DNA of 64,000 nt, from positions 1-64,000 of the forward strand of contig CAJUAH010000008.1 of assembly GCA_910584375.1 (NCBI GenBank), written 5' to 3'. The notes below the pieces were generated by a model. It did not search any database. It was not told where the DNA came from and saw nothing but the letters and a program-made list of their open reading frames with translations. This DNA is from an uncultured Acetatifactor sp. GTDB taxonomy: Bacteria; Bacillota; Clostridia; Lachnospirales; Lachnospiraceae. Positions 8,925 through 16,929 of this stretch are shown one piece after another; position 1 is the stretch's first letter, and each line of letters begins with the position of its first letter. The position numbers and the translations under genes are program-made.

Positions 8925-9563
8925 TTAGATCTGACGCCTGCGCTTCATGATATACAACGCCGCTGCCACCAGCAGGGCCGCCGCCAGGAGCTGCCAGCCC
9001 TTGCCCTGCACAGCCCCTTTTGACATGGAAAACAGGCTGAAAGCTCCCAGCTTACGCCCTATGCCGTAGCTGGCCAGATAGTACAGCATACAGGCCATAA
9101 AACCTCCGGCCGCATTGCCGGTGACGCCGGAGATTGTCAGTCCCAGCGCCCCCAGCAGCAGGGCGGAACAGATACTGCCCCATATGTGATAGGGCAGCAC
9201 CCGGCTCTCGCCTGCCCTCATGATCCCGGTGAAGACCAGGATCAGCAGCACCACTGTCAGGACGCTGTACAGTATCCTGAGCAGACACACCTGCAGATAG
9301 CTGGTCTGCCGCGCCCGTACCACATCCCGGATCTCCGGGTTCTGCTCCGGCAGAAACACCGTAGCCAGCAGTGCCGGGCCTATCCAGATCAGCAGCGTCT
9401 CCAGTGGCCGGGCCACCGCGTCGCCCTCTAAGGAGTTTATATTGAACATAAGCCCCGTCAGGGCCATCAGCGCCAATGCCGCCAGTGCGGGCAAGGGAAA
9501 CTGCCTGCGCAGATTTGTCTTCAGGATACCCCAAAAATTGCCCGCTCTCCCATGTGTACCCAT
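8925..9563 (-). CDS. ABC transporter membrane protein (small permease)
   Basis: A 212-residue membrane protein with about six hydrophobic segments, the first being FPLPALAALALMALTGLMF. It is the last gene of a three-gene leftward operon. Its ATG overlaps the TAA of the larger permease by one base (TAATG), a sign of translational coupling. It has no ATPase motifs, so it should form the membrane channel together with the 427-residue protein. The family is not identified more closely. The arrangement of one ATPase and two unlike permeases is common in exporters for antimicrobial peptides or small surface-active compounds. The substrate is unknown. Confidence 0.7.
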   Translation of the reverse strand: MGTHGRAGNFWGILKTNLRRQFPLPALAALALMALTGLMFNINSLEGDAVARPLETLLIWIGPALLATVFLPEQNPEIRDVVRARQTSYLQVCLLRILYSVLTVVLLILVFTGIMRAGESRVLPYHIWGSICSALLLGALGLTISGVTGNAAGGFMACMLYYLASYGIGRKLGAFSLFSMSKGAVQGKGWQLLAAALLVAAALYIMKRRRQI

Positions 9564-10846
9564 TATTTACCACCCTCTTTCCGATTTCCGGCAAGCCCGA
9601 CTTTTACCGGGGACAACAGCCTGTTCATCCAGGCCATGCCGCCCTTTCTCTTTTGCTCATACAGCCACAGAGTCAGCACCAGACAGAGCAGCGCCAGAGC
9701 TGTCAGCGCCAACCGGTTGCAGAGAAAATTGCTTTCCTGACTCTGCCAAAGGAGCGTATTCCCCAAAGAATTGTGCCGTAATTGCAGTCCGAAACGTCCC
9801 ACATCTCCCGTCAGTTTTGTTCCCTGCAGCGACAGGAACCACCATACGCACTGCAGGAAGACAGCCAGCAGCGGGGAAAACAGTTCCGTCAGCAGGATAC
9901 CCACGGCGGATACCGCCAGGATATCCGGCAGCAGCCACAAAAGCGCCATCCCGAGTCCGCTCCCCCAGTTGATGCTCATCTGGGGATACATGCCGTTTAC
10001 CAGACAGACCGTGTAGAGCAGGGTCAGCAGTACCGGCACGGTCATACAGCACACCAGCGCCAGATAGCGGGTTGCCACGATCCGGACCGTGGAGCTTTTG
10101 CGCGTATAGATCAGGGACTGCATGCGCGCTCTCCTGTCAAGCTGCCACAGCGCCGCCGCCACAAAGACAGGCATTACCGCCAGATCGATCCCCATATAAT
10201 CGCAGTGCAGCCGCAGATACGCCCTGCCCAACTGTCCCGGCGCCATCACGGCCTCATACTCCTCCATCGCCTCCTCATAAGTCATGGGAGCCTTGCCAAA
10301 ATAGCCGGCAAGCGTCTCCACGGCATAGCTGCTGCCGCCGCCGATCAGATCGTCCGCCTTGTCCATCAGCTCGCAAAAACGCTCATAGGTCAAACTCTCC
10401 GGCAGACTGTACGCAGGGAGTACCATCTCCTGATACCGCATGACCGGATTACCGTCTTCATCCGTCCCCTCATGAACAAATCTTGCCTCCGAGAAGTCAT
10501 TATAGCCGTCTATCTCCTCTCCGGAAAGTCCTGTGAGTTCTTCCAGAACAGCCCGCATTTCCAGTCTTTTTCCCTCCTTCAGCCTGACATTTTTATAAAG
10601 CCCGATGGGATAGGCCGTATAACTGCCTGACAGGTACTCCCCCAACAGGCTCTGCACCGCCGCAGGCATGATCAGCTGCGGATCCTCCCGTATGGTAACC
10701 CCGTAATCGTCCTGTCTCGGTCGGGGCTGGGCGATAGTCCTCAGATCATTGCTGTACTGCGAGATATACATTGCCACTACGGTCACCACGAACAAAACAA
10801 AAGTCAGCGAACAGATCACTTTTTTACATTCTTTTACAAACAGCAT
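9563..10846 (-). CDS. ABC transporter membrane protein with large extracellular loop
   Basis: A 427-residue protein. One membrane segment lies at residues 10-30, then a long polar region of about 190 residues that should face outside, then about five further membrane segments (for example VLLTLLYTVCLVNGMY and LALTALALLCLVLTLWLYE). This topology is typical of ABC-2-type permeases of Gram-positive resistance or export systems. Its start overlaps the ATPase stop as TGATG, and its stop overlaps the next start. The partner ATPase is the gene at 10846-11814. Confidence 0.75.
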   Translation of the reverse strand: MLFVKECKKVICSLTFVLFVVTVVAMYISQYSNDLRTIAQPRPRQDDYGVTIREDPQLIMPAAVQSLLGEYLSGSYTAYPIGLYKNVRLKEGKRLEMRAVLEELTGLSGEEIDGYNDFSEARFVHEGTDEDGNPVMRYQEMVLPAYSLPESLTYERFCELMDKADDLIGGGSSYAVETLAGYFGKAPMTYEEAMEEYEAVMAPGQLGRAYLRLHCDYMGIDLAVMPVFVAAALWQLDRRARMQSLIYTRKSSTVRIVATRYLALVCCMTVPVLLTLLYTVCLVNGMYPQMSINWGSGLGMALLWLLPDILAVSAVGILLTELFSPLLAVFLQCVWWFLSLQGTKLTGDVGRFGLQLRHNSLGNTLLWQSQESNFLCNRLALTALALLCLVLTLWLYEQKRKGGMAWMNRLLSPVKVGLAGNRKEGGK

Positions 10847-11814
10847 CAGATATCACCTCCCACGATCTCGCAGCCATGCTGGTGCAGGCAGTACATATAG
10901 GCGTCCTCACAGTTTGGCATGGCCTCTCTGGCCCCGGCAGGCAGTCCTCCCACGGAGGGTTCGCCAGGCTCACGGCCCGCGCTTTTTGTCACGGCCCCAT
11001 GGCCTCCCGGCAATTCATCCGCCAGGAAACGCACCGTTACCATATGCTCACTGCGCAGCATGCCCGTGACAATATAGTCGCGCTTTACCTGGGGCAGCAT
11101 ACTCGTCGGGATCTCCGCCGTATATACTTTGCCCTTGGCGTTCTCCAACAGTTGCGTCACGGTTCCGCTCCACAACAGTTCCCCCTCGTTCAATATGGCG
11201 ATATTCTCACAGGTGGCCTCGATATCTCCCACGATATGCGTGGACAGGATCACGATGCGCTCCTCGGCCACCTCGCAGAGCAGGTTGCGAAAACGTATCC
11301 TCTCCTCCGGGTCCAGTCCAGCCGTGGGTTCGTCCACGATCAGCACCTTAGGGTCATGGAGCAGGGCCTGGGCGATCCCCAGTCTGCGTTTCATGCCGCC
11401 GGAGAGACTTTTTACCCGGCTCCTCTTTTTTTCCGTCAGATTGACCCGCTTGAGCAGCAGGGCAATGCGCTTTTGCCGCAGCGCTTTCGGCATCCCCGAC
11501 AGCATCCCCAGATAATCCAGACATTCATAGACCGTCATATTGGGATACATGGAGAAGTCCTGGGGCAGATATCCGGTAATGCCCCGGATCTCCCTGGCAT
11601 GGCTGATGGGGATACCGCACACGGATATTTCCCCGGCCTGCTTTTCATGCAGGGTAACTAAAGTTTTCATCAGCGTGGTCTTGCCCGCGCCGTTTCTTCC
11701 CAGCAGCCCGAACATACCCTGCTCGATCTGCAGACTCACGTCCTTCAGCGCCTGCTTTTTGCCATAGTACTTATCCACATGGCTGATAATGATGCAATTA
11801 TCCTTCTGTTTCAT
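10846..11814 (-). CDS. ABC transporter ATP-binding protein
   Basis: A 322-residue ATPase of the drug/lantibiotic-type exporter class. Walker A is LLGRNGAGKTT near residue 40, the signature LSGGM near 138, Walker B LIVDEP near 160, and the switch histidine is in STHIV. The region after about residue 230 is a C-terminal extension that includes a glycine- and proline-rich linker. I chose ATG 11814 over the TTG at 11835 because GGAGGA lies nine bases before 11814. It leads an operon with two permeases. An upstream element shared with the OmpR-type operon at 16.6 kb suggests control by that response regulator; the divergent AgrC/AgrA-like pair is the other candidate. Confidence 0.85.
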   Translation of the reverse strand: MKQKDNCIIISHVDKYYGKKQALKDVSLQIEQGMFGLLGRNGAGKTTLMKTLVTLHEKQAGEISVCGIPISHAREIRGITGYLPQDFSMYPNMTVYECLDYLGMLSGMPKALRQKRIALLLKRVNLTEKKRSRVKSLSGGMKRRLGIAQALLHDPKVLIVDEPTAGLDPEERIRFRNLLCEVAEERIVILSTHIVGDIEATCENIAILNEGELLWSGTVTQLLENAKGKVYTAEIPTSMLPQVKRDYIVTGMLRSEHMVTVRFLADELPGGHGAVTKSAGREPGEPSVGGLPAGAREAMPNCEDAYMYCLHQHGCEIVGGDI

Positions 11815-11840
11815 GATTTGTCGTCCTCCAATCAAAAATA

Positions 11841-11862
11841 TGGTGCGGATCTCTCCACACCA
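11841..11862 (-). other. leader hairpin before the ABC operon
   Basis: TGGTGCGGA and TCCACACCA form a 9-bp stem with one G-T pair and a four-base loop, 27-48 bases before the ATPase start. It lies in the expected 5' untranslated region. There is no T-run after it, so it is not a terminator; it could be an operator or an mRNA structure. Confidence 0.4.
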
Positions 11863-11864
11863 TC

Positions 11865-11899
11865 AGACTACCGCGCGTATATCAACTTTTTATCTACTC
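11865..11899 (-). promoter_or_regulatory. activator-type promoter with OmpR-like direct repeat, ABC operon
   Basis: The 16-nt element ATATCAACTTTTTATC (plus strand 11879-11894) lies eight bases from a possible -10 (TAGTCT on the minus strand). Read leftward it gives GATAAAAAGTTGATAT, two GATA-containing half-sites 11 bases apart, the usual spacing of OmpR-family sites. The same 16 bases occur at 16709-16724 with the same eight-base gap to a -10. No -35 consensus is present, which is typical of activator-dependent promoters. Confidence 0.5.
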
Positions 11900-11937
11900 T
11901 GCACAGATTTCGTATAATTTTTTCCCCGCCTTTATTC

Positions 11938-11966
11938 TTGCCATCCTAAGCGGGCAATGCTATAAT
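11938..11966 (+). promoter_or_regulatory. strong extended -10 promoter for the AgrC-like kinase gene
   Basis: TTGCCA, 17 bases, then TATAAT preceded by TGC (extended -10). Transcription should begin near 11973, downstream of the first possible ATG at 11965. This argues that the kinase is translated from ATG 12013. Confidence 0.75.
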
Positions 11967-12012
11967 GATTCGGTTGAAAAACAGAACTACGCGAAAAGAG
12001 ATATATAATATC

Positions 12013-13350
12013 ATGTCAACTATGAGCGATTTATTGTACACTTTTGGGGACACCCTGACCGGGCATCTGGCATTGACGGCCTGCCTGTTGGCCGTGACAG
12101 ACGAACGGATGATGTGGAGACGGCTGAAAAAACTGCCTTCCCTGCTCCTGTGCGCACTTGCTGCCGCTCTGCTTTCCGCCGGGCTGCACGCTGTCTCGGA
12201 GTTGGGAATCTTTCGATATTTCATTTTCTCCTTCTCCGTTCTTATCATGTACAGCATCTGGGTACGATGGGCGTGGCAATACGGGTTCTGGCGGGCCTTC
12301 GCCGCTACCTGCATGGCGGGCATCTTTCAGGTCGCTGCCACCGCCCTGTCCGTGATCCTGTTCCAATTGGTTCTGGCGGGCGAAACCTCACAGTATATGA
12401 CAGCATTTGGACTGCATCTGGGCATCAGCGCTGCCGCCGCTCTGCTGCTGTATAAGCTGCGGTTCGGCATGTATTTCCGCCTGCTACTGGACAGCGAACC
12501 GGCAATCTGGCGGACGGCTCTTCTCCTGCTCGCTCTGGAAACCGTCATGGAGATGTTCTACTGCCTGATAAGTGGCGTCCAATCCCAGTATCTGCTGTTA
12601 TACTGCCTGCTGATGGCGGTGATGGTCGTCCTGATCGCGACGCTGACGGTCTATCTGGCCCAGCGGTTCGATGCTGCCCGGAAAATACAGGCGCAGCAGG
12701 ATGTCATCGCCCAGCAGCGGCTCTACGAACAGGATCTGGAAATGATTCGCCGCGAGGCGCGCGCTTTCCACCATGACTACAAAAACCTTCTGGCGGGCCT
12801 GGCCCAGCAGGCAGGCGCAGGGGAACTGGAGGGTCTGCGCCGTACTCTGGCCGAGTTGGACGCGGGATTTGACCTGCGGATCGGAAAAAAGATTCAGGTC
12901 TCCACGCAGATCGGGAATTTGCAGATCCCGGAAGTCAGAAGCCTCCTTCTGAGCAAACTCGCCGCCATGCAGGAAAAAGGGATAGAATGCCGCCTGGAGG
13001 TGCTGTATCCCATAGTGGCTGTAAATATGGATGTATGGGATTATACCCGCTGTCTGGGGATTTTGATAGACAACGCCATGGAGGCCGCTCTGGATACGGC
13101 GCGGCCCTGGACAGAGATCGTGCTGCTGGCTCAGAATAAGCAGGTATTTCTTCATATATCCAACCCTTACATAAATCGTATTGAACCGTCAAAAATGTGG
13201 TGTGAGGGCTGGTCCACCAAAGGAACAGGACGGGGACTGGGTCTGCCCGGTTATCAGCATATTCTGCGAAACTATCCGAACGCCTCCTCCTGCACCGGTT
13301 GGGAAGACGGCATATTCGTCCAGGAGCTGACAGTGGAGGGGACATTATGA
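12013..13350 (+). CDS. AgrC-like sensor histidine kinase
   Basis: A 445-residue membrane kinase. About six hydrophobic segments fill residues 1-210. A helical linker follows, then the phosphoacceptor box FHHDYKNLL near residue 255, the N box LGILIDNAMEAAL, and a short G box GTGRGLGL: the HPK10 arrangement with a GHKL ATPase domain seen in AgrC and related peptide sensors. The start is set at 12013 because the promoter places transcription start after 11965. Its stop overlaps the regulator start (ATGA). It faces the ABC export operon divergently, the usual layout for a peptide- or drug-sensing system, but no AgrD-like peptide gene is visible. The ligand is unknown. Confidence 0.85.
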   Translation: MSTMSDLLYTFGDTLTGHLALTACLLAVTDERMMWRRLKKLPSLLLCALAAALLSAGLHAVSELGIFRYFIFSFSVLIMYSIWVRWAWQYGFWRAFAATCMAGIFQVAATALSVILFQLVLAGETSQYMTAFGLHLGISAAAALLLYKLRFGMYFRLLLDSEPAIWRTALLLLALETVMEMFYCLISGVQSQYLLLYCLLMAVMVVLIATLTVYLAQRFDAARKIQAQQDVIAQQRLYEQDLEMIRREARAFHHDYKNLLAGLAQQAGAGELEGLRRTLAELDAGFDLRIGKKIQVSTQIGNLQIPEVRSLLLSKLAAMQEKGIECRLEVLYPIVAVNMDVWDYTRCLGILIDNAMEAALDTARPWTEIVLLAQNKQVFLHISNPYINRIEPSKMWCEGWSTKGTGRGLGLPGYQHILRNYPNASSCTGWEDGIFVQELTVEGTL

Positions 13351-14090
13351 TCAGGATCTATCTTTGCGACGACGATGACGATACCCGTCGCCAGATACAG
13401 ACCGCTTTGGAACAGAGGATTATGGTGGAAAACTACGATATGAAAATCGTGTGCAGCGCAGCCCGTGCGCGGCAGTTGCTGGATGTGGCGGAAGACGGAA
13501 AGCGCAGCGTATACTTTCTGGATGTAGAGCTTAAGGACGAGGAATGGGACGGTTTTCGACTGGGACAGGAGCTCAGAAGGCGGGATCCGCACGGCATACT
13601 GGTCTATATTACCGGCTATGGGGATCTGGCCTGGCGTACCTTCCAATGTCATCTGGAAGCCTTTGACTATATCGTCAAGGGGGCAGAACCCATCGGGGCG
13701 TCAGCGTCGCGGTGCCTGGATGAGATTTACAGACGTCTGCTGTCGGAGAGACAGGCCAAAACGGAGACCTTCACCCTGCGGACGGGAGAAACGGTACGGC
13801 ATGTCCCTTTATGCGATATCCTCTTTTTTGAGACCTCTCCCTCGCCGCACCATATTTTTCTCCATACGTCCGGCAGCCGGATTGATTTTTTAGGCAATCT
13901 GAATGAGTTGGAGACCCGGCTGGGGGACCGGTTTATCCGCACGCACAGGGCCTATCTGGTTGCGGCGGACAAGATCGAGGCCGTTGATTTAAAACATAAC
14001 CGGCTGTGGGTCGGCGGTCATGAGTGTATGCTTTCCCGTGCCGGGAAAGTGAAACTGCGCGAAAAAGCAATCAGCCCTTTTTCCATTTAG
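13347..14090 (+). CDS. LytTR-family response regulator (AgrA-like)
   Basis: A 247-residue regulator. The receiver domain has the acidic patch CDDDDD at residues 7-12, the phosphorylation aspartate in YFLDVEL and a lysine in YIVKG. The C-terminal half is a LytTR DNA-binding domain (LCDILFFE, FIRTHRAYLV). It starts in the ATGA overlap with the kinase stop, behind GGAGGGG, so both are made together. It is the partner of the kinase at 12013. LytTR proteins bind 9-bp direct repeats; I found no clear pair in the promoter region between it and the ABC operon. Confidence 0.88.
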   Translation: MIRIYLCDDDDDTRRQIQTALEQRIMVENYDMKIVCSAARARQLLDVAEDGKRSVYFLDVELKDEEWDGFRLGQELRRRDPHGILVYITGYGDLAWRTFQCHLEAFDYIVKGAEPIGASASRCLDEIYRRLLSERQAKTETFTLRTGETVRHVPLCDILFFETSPSPHHIFLHTSGSRIDFLGNLNELETRLGDRFIRTHRAYLVAADKIEAVDLKHNRLWVGGHECMLSRAGKVKLREKAISPFSI

Positions 14091-14189
14091 GAAATCCTTG
14101 CGTTCATTCGGGAAATTTAATCCGTTTAGCCACGTTTATGTGGTATGTTTGTAATTGGTAAACAACCGGATGAAAAAGGAGGTACGCAT

Positions 14190-14369
14190 ATGGCAAAGGA
14201 TCGTTTTGTGGAAGTCTACTCCCAGGGCGCCGTCAGTGTAGTAAAGATTATCGTTGATACGGAGACCGGAGTAAACTACGTGCTGGGTTCCCACAACAGG
14301 CAGTCGGGCACCGGGATGACCGTCCTGGTAGACCAGGATGGCAAACCCATAGTCACCCCTGACAAATAG
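14190..14369 (+). CDS. DUF6440-like small protein
   Basis: A 59-residue protein. I use ATG 14190 because AAAGGAGG sits seven bases before it; the upstream ATG of the same frame lacks a ribosome site. The pattern RFVEVYSQG, IIVDTETGVNYV and DQDGKPIVTP matches the small DUF6440 family as I remember it. It lies 99 bases after the LytTR regulator and ends in a strong terminator, so it may be the last gene of that operon or a separate target of it. Function unknown; no signal peptide. Confidence 0.75.
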   Translation: MAKDRFVEVYSQGAVSVVKIIVDTETGVNYVLGSHNRQSGTGMTVLVDQDGKPIVTPDK

Positions 14370-14377
14370 AAAACGGG

Positions 14378-14412
14378 AAAAGGGAGGATGGGCGTAAACC
14401 CATCCCCCTTTT
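14378..14412. terminator. bidirectional intrinsic terminator
   Basis: AAAAGGGAGGATGGG, a six-base loop, then CCCATCCCCCTTTT. The 14-bp stem has one mismatch and one G-T pair and is flanked by A- and T-runs. It separates the DUF6440 gene from the convergent OmpR-system kinase gene. Confidence 0.8.
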
Positions 14413-14463
14413 ATGCCAGCTTATTCGGCCTGATCCAAGACTTTCCCTGCCTGCCCGGCGATC

Positions 14464-15963
14464 TCATCGATTCCCTTCACATTCCAGCCGGAACCGGGCC
14501 GTCACCCGCCCGCCGCATATTCCGTTGGACAGTGTCAGGCTGCCGCCACATCTGGCGCAGATCAAGCGACAAATATACAATCCCAGGCCAAAGTGAGACT
14601 GTTCTGCCTGTCCTTCTCCCCTGTAAAACGGATCGGCCCCATGCAGCAGATCCTCCGGACTGAAACCGTGGCCGTCATCCTCCACGGCAATCTCCAGATA
14701 TCCTTCCGCCGCCTCCCCGGTCGTCGGACATTCTCCCTCTGTCACCCGGCCTCTCTCTGCCGCCCAGTCTCTATCTGCCAGCCGCCCCCTTCGCACCGAT
14801 GCCGGTTCTCCTTCTGTCCTCCGCTCCCTTCGCCCTGCCGCCAGTTCTCCCTCCGCTACCCGCACGGTCACCTGCAGACTCTCCCTGGCATACCGGACAG
14901 CGTTGGACACCAGATTTTCACATACCTCCAGCACCAGCGCCTCGTCCAGACACAGCACCCCCTCTCCCGCAAAAGAATAGGATGCCTCTATCCGATCCCG
15001 GCTCAATATATCGCACATATTGCCGATCTTTTCCCGCAGATCCGCCGCCTTAACCGGCGCTGTCTCCGGCTCCAGGTCTTCCAGTTTCCTGATGCTGCTC
15101 ATCTTCTGGGTATAGCTCTCCAGCCTGCGTATCTGCCCGTTCATCATACCCAGTATCTCCAAAAGTTTCTCCTGGGATATCCTGCCCTCCGGCACATATC
15201 GCTCCAGCATTTCCCCGTAACCCTTGAGCACGGTAATGGGCGTGCGCATATCGTGGGCAAAGGCGGCGTTGAGCCTCTTCCTCTCCTCCAATTGCTGCCA
15301 GGTGGAGCGGTTGTTCTCATACAGCGCCGCCCGCATCTTCTCAAAACCGTTCCGCAGTTGTCCCAGTTCATTGTCCTTGACCGGCTCTATCTCAAAGTCC
15401 AGGCAATTGTCCGCGATCTTTTCCGAGGCCTCCCGCAGCACCCGGAGAGGTTTTTCTATCTCCCTCTTATAAAATATCCACACTGTCAGACCCACGCAGG
15501 CCAGTATCCACAGGGGAATCAATATGAACTGGGCAGAGCTGATGGCCTCATAGATGACCTTTTGCGGTTGATCCAACTTGCCTGCATCATATGCCACATG
15601 CTCTTCTCCCACATAGGAATGGTGCATCTGCCCGTCCGGATCTACAAAAATCTCATAAGAGCCATTCCAGATACGAACACCCTCATTGTCCAAATATCTG
15701 GAGGAAAACCAGTCCTGCAAATGATTGGTGCCCATTCCGATCGCCATGGTTCCCAGATATGCCAGGACGGCGCAGATCGGGATGCAGTAATACAGGATAT
15801 GCCGCAGGGATCTGCCCCTTTTACGGCGACGCCAGCCGTGACGCCGCAATCCGCCGAGCCCATGTCCCTGTGCGCTGAAGGGTGAGCTCTGCGGCTCCTC
15901 ATATCCCTGCTCGCCACGGAATATGCTCTGTGTCTCCGCGCCAGTCTCTCTCATTTCTTCCAT
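14464..15963 (-). CDS. sensor histidine kinase of an OmpR-type system
   Basis: A 499-residue kinase. Membrane segments at about residues 55-80 and 165-185 flank an extracellular loop, followed by HAMP, the phosphoacceptor box FAHDMRTPITVL, the N box CENLVSNAVRYA, the G box EDDGHGFSP and a final GLGLYICRLIC. Between the N and G boxes lies an unusual insert of about 45 residues rich in arginine, glutamate and glycine (repeated RRER, GRLA, ERGRVTEGE). Three start codons overlap the regulator gene: 15981, 15963 and 15954. I take 15963, which has GGGGGATGGGA in front; 15954 would form ATGA with the regulator stop. Partner of the regulator at 15951-16622. Confidence 0.85.
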   Translation of the reverse strand: MEEMRETGAETQSIFRGEQGYEEPQSSPFSAQGHGLGGLRRHGWRRRKRGRSLRHILYYCIPICAVLAYLGTMAIGMGTNHLQDWFSSRYLDNEGVRIWNGSYEIFVDPDGQMHHSYVGEEHVAYDAGKLDQPQKVIYEAISSAQFILIPLWILACVGLTVWIFYKREIEKPLRVLREASEKIADNCLDFEIEPVKDNELGQLRNGFEKMRAALYENNRSTWQQLEERKRLNAAFAHDMRTPITVLKGYGEMLERYVPEGRISQEKLLEILGMMNGQIRRLESYTQKMSSIRKLEDLEPETAPVKAADLREKIGNMCDILSRDRIEASYSFAGEGVLCLDEALVLEVCENLVSNAVRYARESLQVTVRVAEGELAAGRRERRTEGEPASVRRGRLADRDWAAERGRVTEGECPTTGEAAEGYLEIAVEDDGHGFSPEDLLHGADPFYRGEGQAEQSHFGLGLYICRLICARCGGSLTLSNGICGGRVTARFRLECEGNR

Positions 15964-16622
15964 CTGTATCCCATCCCCCATACCGTCTCCAGATGATACT
16001 CCTCGCCGTACTCCTTGAGTTTGGCCCGTATCCGGCGCACATGCTCCGCCACCACGCTGCTATCCCCCTCGGCGTCATAGCCCCAGAGTTTCTCATAGAT
16101 CCTCTCCTTGTCAAACACCTGTCCCGGATGCAGAGACAGCAGTTCGATGATCTCATACTCCTTCTTCGCGAAGGGAATCACCGGCCCTTCCACCGCCACG
16201 GTTCGGGCGGTATAATCTATGACCATCCTCCCCCAAAACCGCACGTTGGCGTCCGCCTTGCAGCGGTGTTCCCGGCGGATGTGGGCTGCGACCCTGGCTC
16301 CCAGTTCGTCCATGGAAAAAGGTTTCTGGATATAGTCGTCCCCTCCCGCCGCAAAGCCCTGTATCTTGTCGCTGTCCTCCACCCTGGCCGTGAGGAACAA
16401 AATGGGACAGGACACATAGTCCCGTATCCTGCGGCACACCGCCAGTCCGTCCATATGGGGCATATTGATATCCAGCAGGATCAGATCCGGCTGCTTGAGG
16501 GCCAACTCCAAGGCTTTTTCGCCATTGCCTGCCGTCAGCGTCTCGTAGCCGTTTAACTCGAAATAATCTTTGATCAGGCTTACCACATCCGGCTCGTCGT
16601 CCACAATAAGTATCTTATACAT
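15951..16622 (-). CDS. OmpR/PhoB-family response regulator
   Basis: A 223-residue regulator. The receiver domain begins MYKILIVDDEPD, with the phosphorylation aspartate in LILLDINMPHMDG and lysine in QKPFS. The C-terminal winged helix ends with HLETVWGMGYRWKK. I set the start at 16622, where AAAGGCGG lies seven bases upstream; the longer frame begins without a ribosome site. First gene of a two-gene operon with its kinase. The promoter carries a direct repeat of the OmpR type identical over 16 bases to one before the ABC operon at 11.8 kb, so autoregulation and control of that transporter are likely (inference). Confidence 0.9.
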   Translation of the reverse strand: MYKILIVDDEPDVVSLIKDYFELNGYETLTAGNGEKALELALKQPDLILLDINMPHMDGLAVCRRIRDYVSCPILFLTARVEDSDKIQGFAAGGDDYIQKPFSMDELGARVAAHIRREHRCKADANVRFWGRMVIDYTARTVAVEGPVIPFAKKEYEIIELLSLHPGQVFDKERIYEKLWGYDAEGDSSVVAEHVRRIRAKLKEYGEEYHLETVWGMGYRWKK

Positions 16623-16929
16623 AATAAATCCGCCTTTCCTGTTATGCGGCCCCGCGCCAATCGGCAAGTCCTGCGGCCCTTCACTCAGCATAACAGTATA
16701 AGGCGGAAATATCAACTTTTTATCAATTTTTCGAGGATTACATCCGCATTGCGATCAGAACTCAAACTCACACCCGGAAACATTTATATACTTTTAAATA
16801 TATTTATTTATTTCCTGATGGAAATACCTCAAAAATGATTGAATAACAAACATTTATATGATAATCTTTATAGCGAAGCAGAAATTGTATCAATATATAA
16901 AAAAATATACTTTTGAAAAGGGAAACATT
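16623..16929. other. AT-rich intergenic region between divergent operons
   Basis: This is 307 bases. The left part holds the promoter and direct repeat of the OmpR system. The right part (16740-16929) is strongly AT-rich and leads to the MBOAT gene; a GTG/ATG in the same frame at 16858 lacks a ribosome site. Base composition changes sharply here, marking the left edge of the AT-rich block. Confidence 0.55.
16695..16724 (-). promoter_or_regulatory. activator-type promoter with OmpR-like direct repeat, OmpR system
   Basis: On the minus strand TTGATA and TTGATA lie 11 bases apart (TTGATAAAAAGTTGATA), then eight bases further comes TATACT as -10. The 16 bases at 16709-16724 are identical to 11879-11894. 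Confidence 0.55.

Noticed and set aside
9442..10630. Long plus-strand frames opposite the ABC permeases
   Set aside because: Shadows in GC-rich DNA; the minus-strand genes overlap stop-to-start in a coupled operon.
14593..15885. 430-codon plus-strand frame opposite the sensor kinase
   Set aside because: Antisense to canonical kinase motifs; composition is Pro/Arg/His-rich as in shadow frames.
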